DNA of 64,000 nucleotides from NCBI GenBank assembly GCA_014650475.1, contig BMVA01000003.1:1-64000 (forward strand), given 5' to 3'. The position numbers and the translations under genes were made by a program. This document shows, one piece after another, positions 63,783 through 64,000 of the stretch. This stretch comes from Streptomyces albogriseolus (GTDB lineage Bacteria; Actinomycetota; Actinomycetes; Streptomycetales; Streptomycetaceae). Within the stretch, counting starts at the first letter, position 1; every line of letters begins with the position of its first letter. A model generated the notes under the pieces. That model worked only from the letters and a program-made list of their open reading frames with translations, did no database searches and was not told the origin of the DNA.

Positions 63783-64000
63783 CTATGCCTCCGGTTTGCG
63801 GTGCACCCGTGTGATCCAGTCCGCCGGTTTGCCGATCTCCGCCTTGGTGGGGAGGGTGTTCGGCGACGTCCACACCCGGTTGAAGCCCTCCATGCCGACC
63901 TCGTCGACGACCGCGCGGACGAAGCGCTCGCCGTCGCGGTACTGGCGGAGCTTGGCGTCCAGGCCGAGCAGCTTGCGCAGCGCCAGGTCCAGCCGGGAGG
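63783..64000 (-). CDS. C-terminal part of a Zincin_2 (DUF2342) family metalloprotease, cut by the window edge
   Basis: Only the last 72 codons are visible: LDLALRKLLGLDAKLRQYRDGERFV, DEVGMEGFNRVWTSPNTLP, then AEIGKPADWITRVHRKPEA and TAG. This end matches the actinobacterial zinc-dependent protease family PF10103, in which the HExxH motif lies further upstream, outside the window. The family often lies beside a D-Ala-D-Ala carboxypeptidase gene and tilS. The start is not visible. Confidence 0.7.
   Translation of the reverse strand, partial: SRLDLALRKLLGLDAKLRQYRDGERFVRAVVDEVGMEGFNRVWTSPNTLPTKAEIGKPADWITRVHRKPEA

Overview
The window looks like a core-chromosome segment of a Streptomyces species. 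The DNA is very GC-rich with strong third-position G/C, and the gene set and order (trpS, proC, ilvD, radA-disA, sigE-cseABC, clpC, lsr2, coaX-nadC-nadB-panC, nuoD2, folP-folB-folK, folE-ftsH-hpt-tilS) match what I recall of the S. coelicolor SCO33xx-SCO34xx region. No prophage, insertion sequence, CRISPR array or tRNA gene was seen.

Layout. 1-0.5 kb: promoters and leader of a ribosomal RNA operon that runs leftward out of the window. 0.5-1.7 kb: trpS behind a Trp-Trp leader peptide and attenuator. 1.8-6 kb: leftward proC, an ABC-2 exporter, a methyltransferase, a small membrane protein and an SH3-like protein. 6.2-8.4 kb: Ser/Thr kinase with a beta-propeller. 8.4-13 kb: ilvD, TetR regulator, TIM-barrel protein and Ppx/GppA phosphatase, all leftward. 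13-15.8 kb: Cys-rich protein, then an ECF sigma factor fused to a zinc-finger, membrane and BACON-like module. 16-18.7 kb: radA and disA (c-di-AMP). 18.8-23.8 kb: membrane protein, PAP2 phosphatase, a two-component pair, mutY. 24-27.4 kb: the cell-envelope stress operon sigE-cseA-cseB-cseC. 27.4-31.6 kb: MFS exporter with divergent TetR gene, M23 peptidase, HAD phosphatase. 31.7-37.8 kb: clpC, primase-like fragment, lsr2, argA-like GNAT, BlaI-type repressor, small membrane protein. 37.9-43.4 kb: coaX-nadC-nadB-panC plus a PanG-like dehydrogenase (NAD and CoA precursors). 43.6-48.6 kb: PLP lyase, ArsR regulator, TmrB-like ATPase, two-component pair. 48.7-54.2 kb: MidA-type methyltransferase facing an orphan nuoD, a PH-domain pair, a coiled-coil membrane protein. 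54.7-63.6 kb: the folate cluster split between strands, interrupted by an intein-derived LAGLIDADG protein, then ftsH, hpt, tilS. The right edge cuts a probable zincin protease.

Three observations stand out. First, a MidA/NDUFAF7-type methyltransferase gene lies tail to tail with an orphan nuoD that keeps the arginine modified by that family in mitochondrial complex I. Second, a free-standing HINT/LAGLIDADG protein that seems to have lost its splicing residues sits between the two halves of the folate cluster. Third, a 19-bp-arm inverted repeat can bury the Shine-Dalgarno sequence of the ABC exporter. In addition, at least twelve genes carry a TANNNT box 6-7 bases before the start codon, the signature of leaderless transcripts. 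Coordinates of short sites were counted by eye and may be off by one or two bases.
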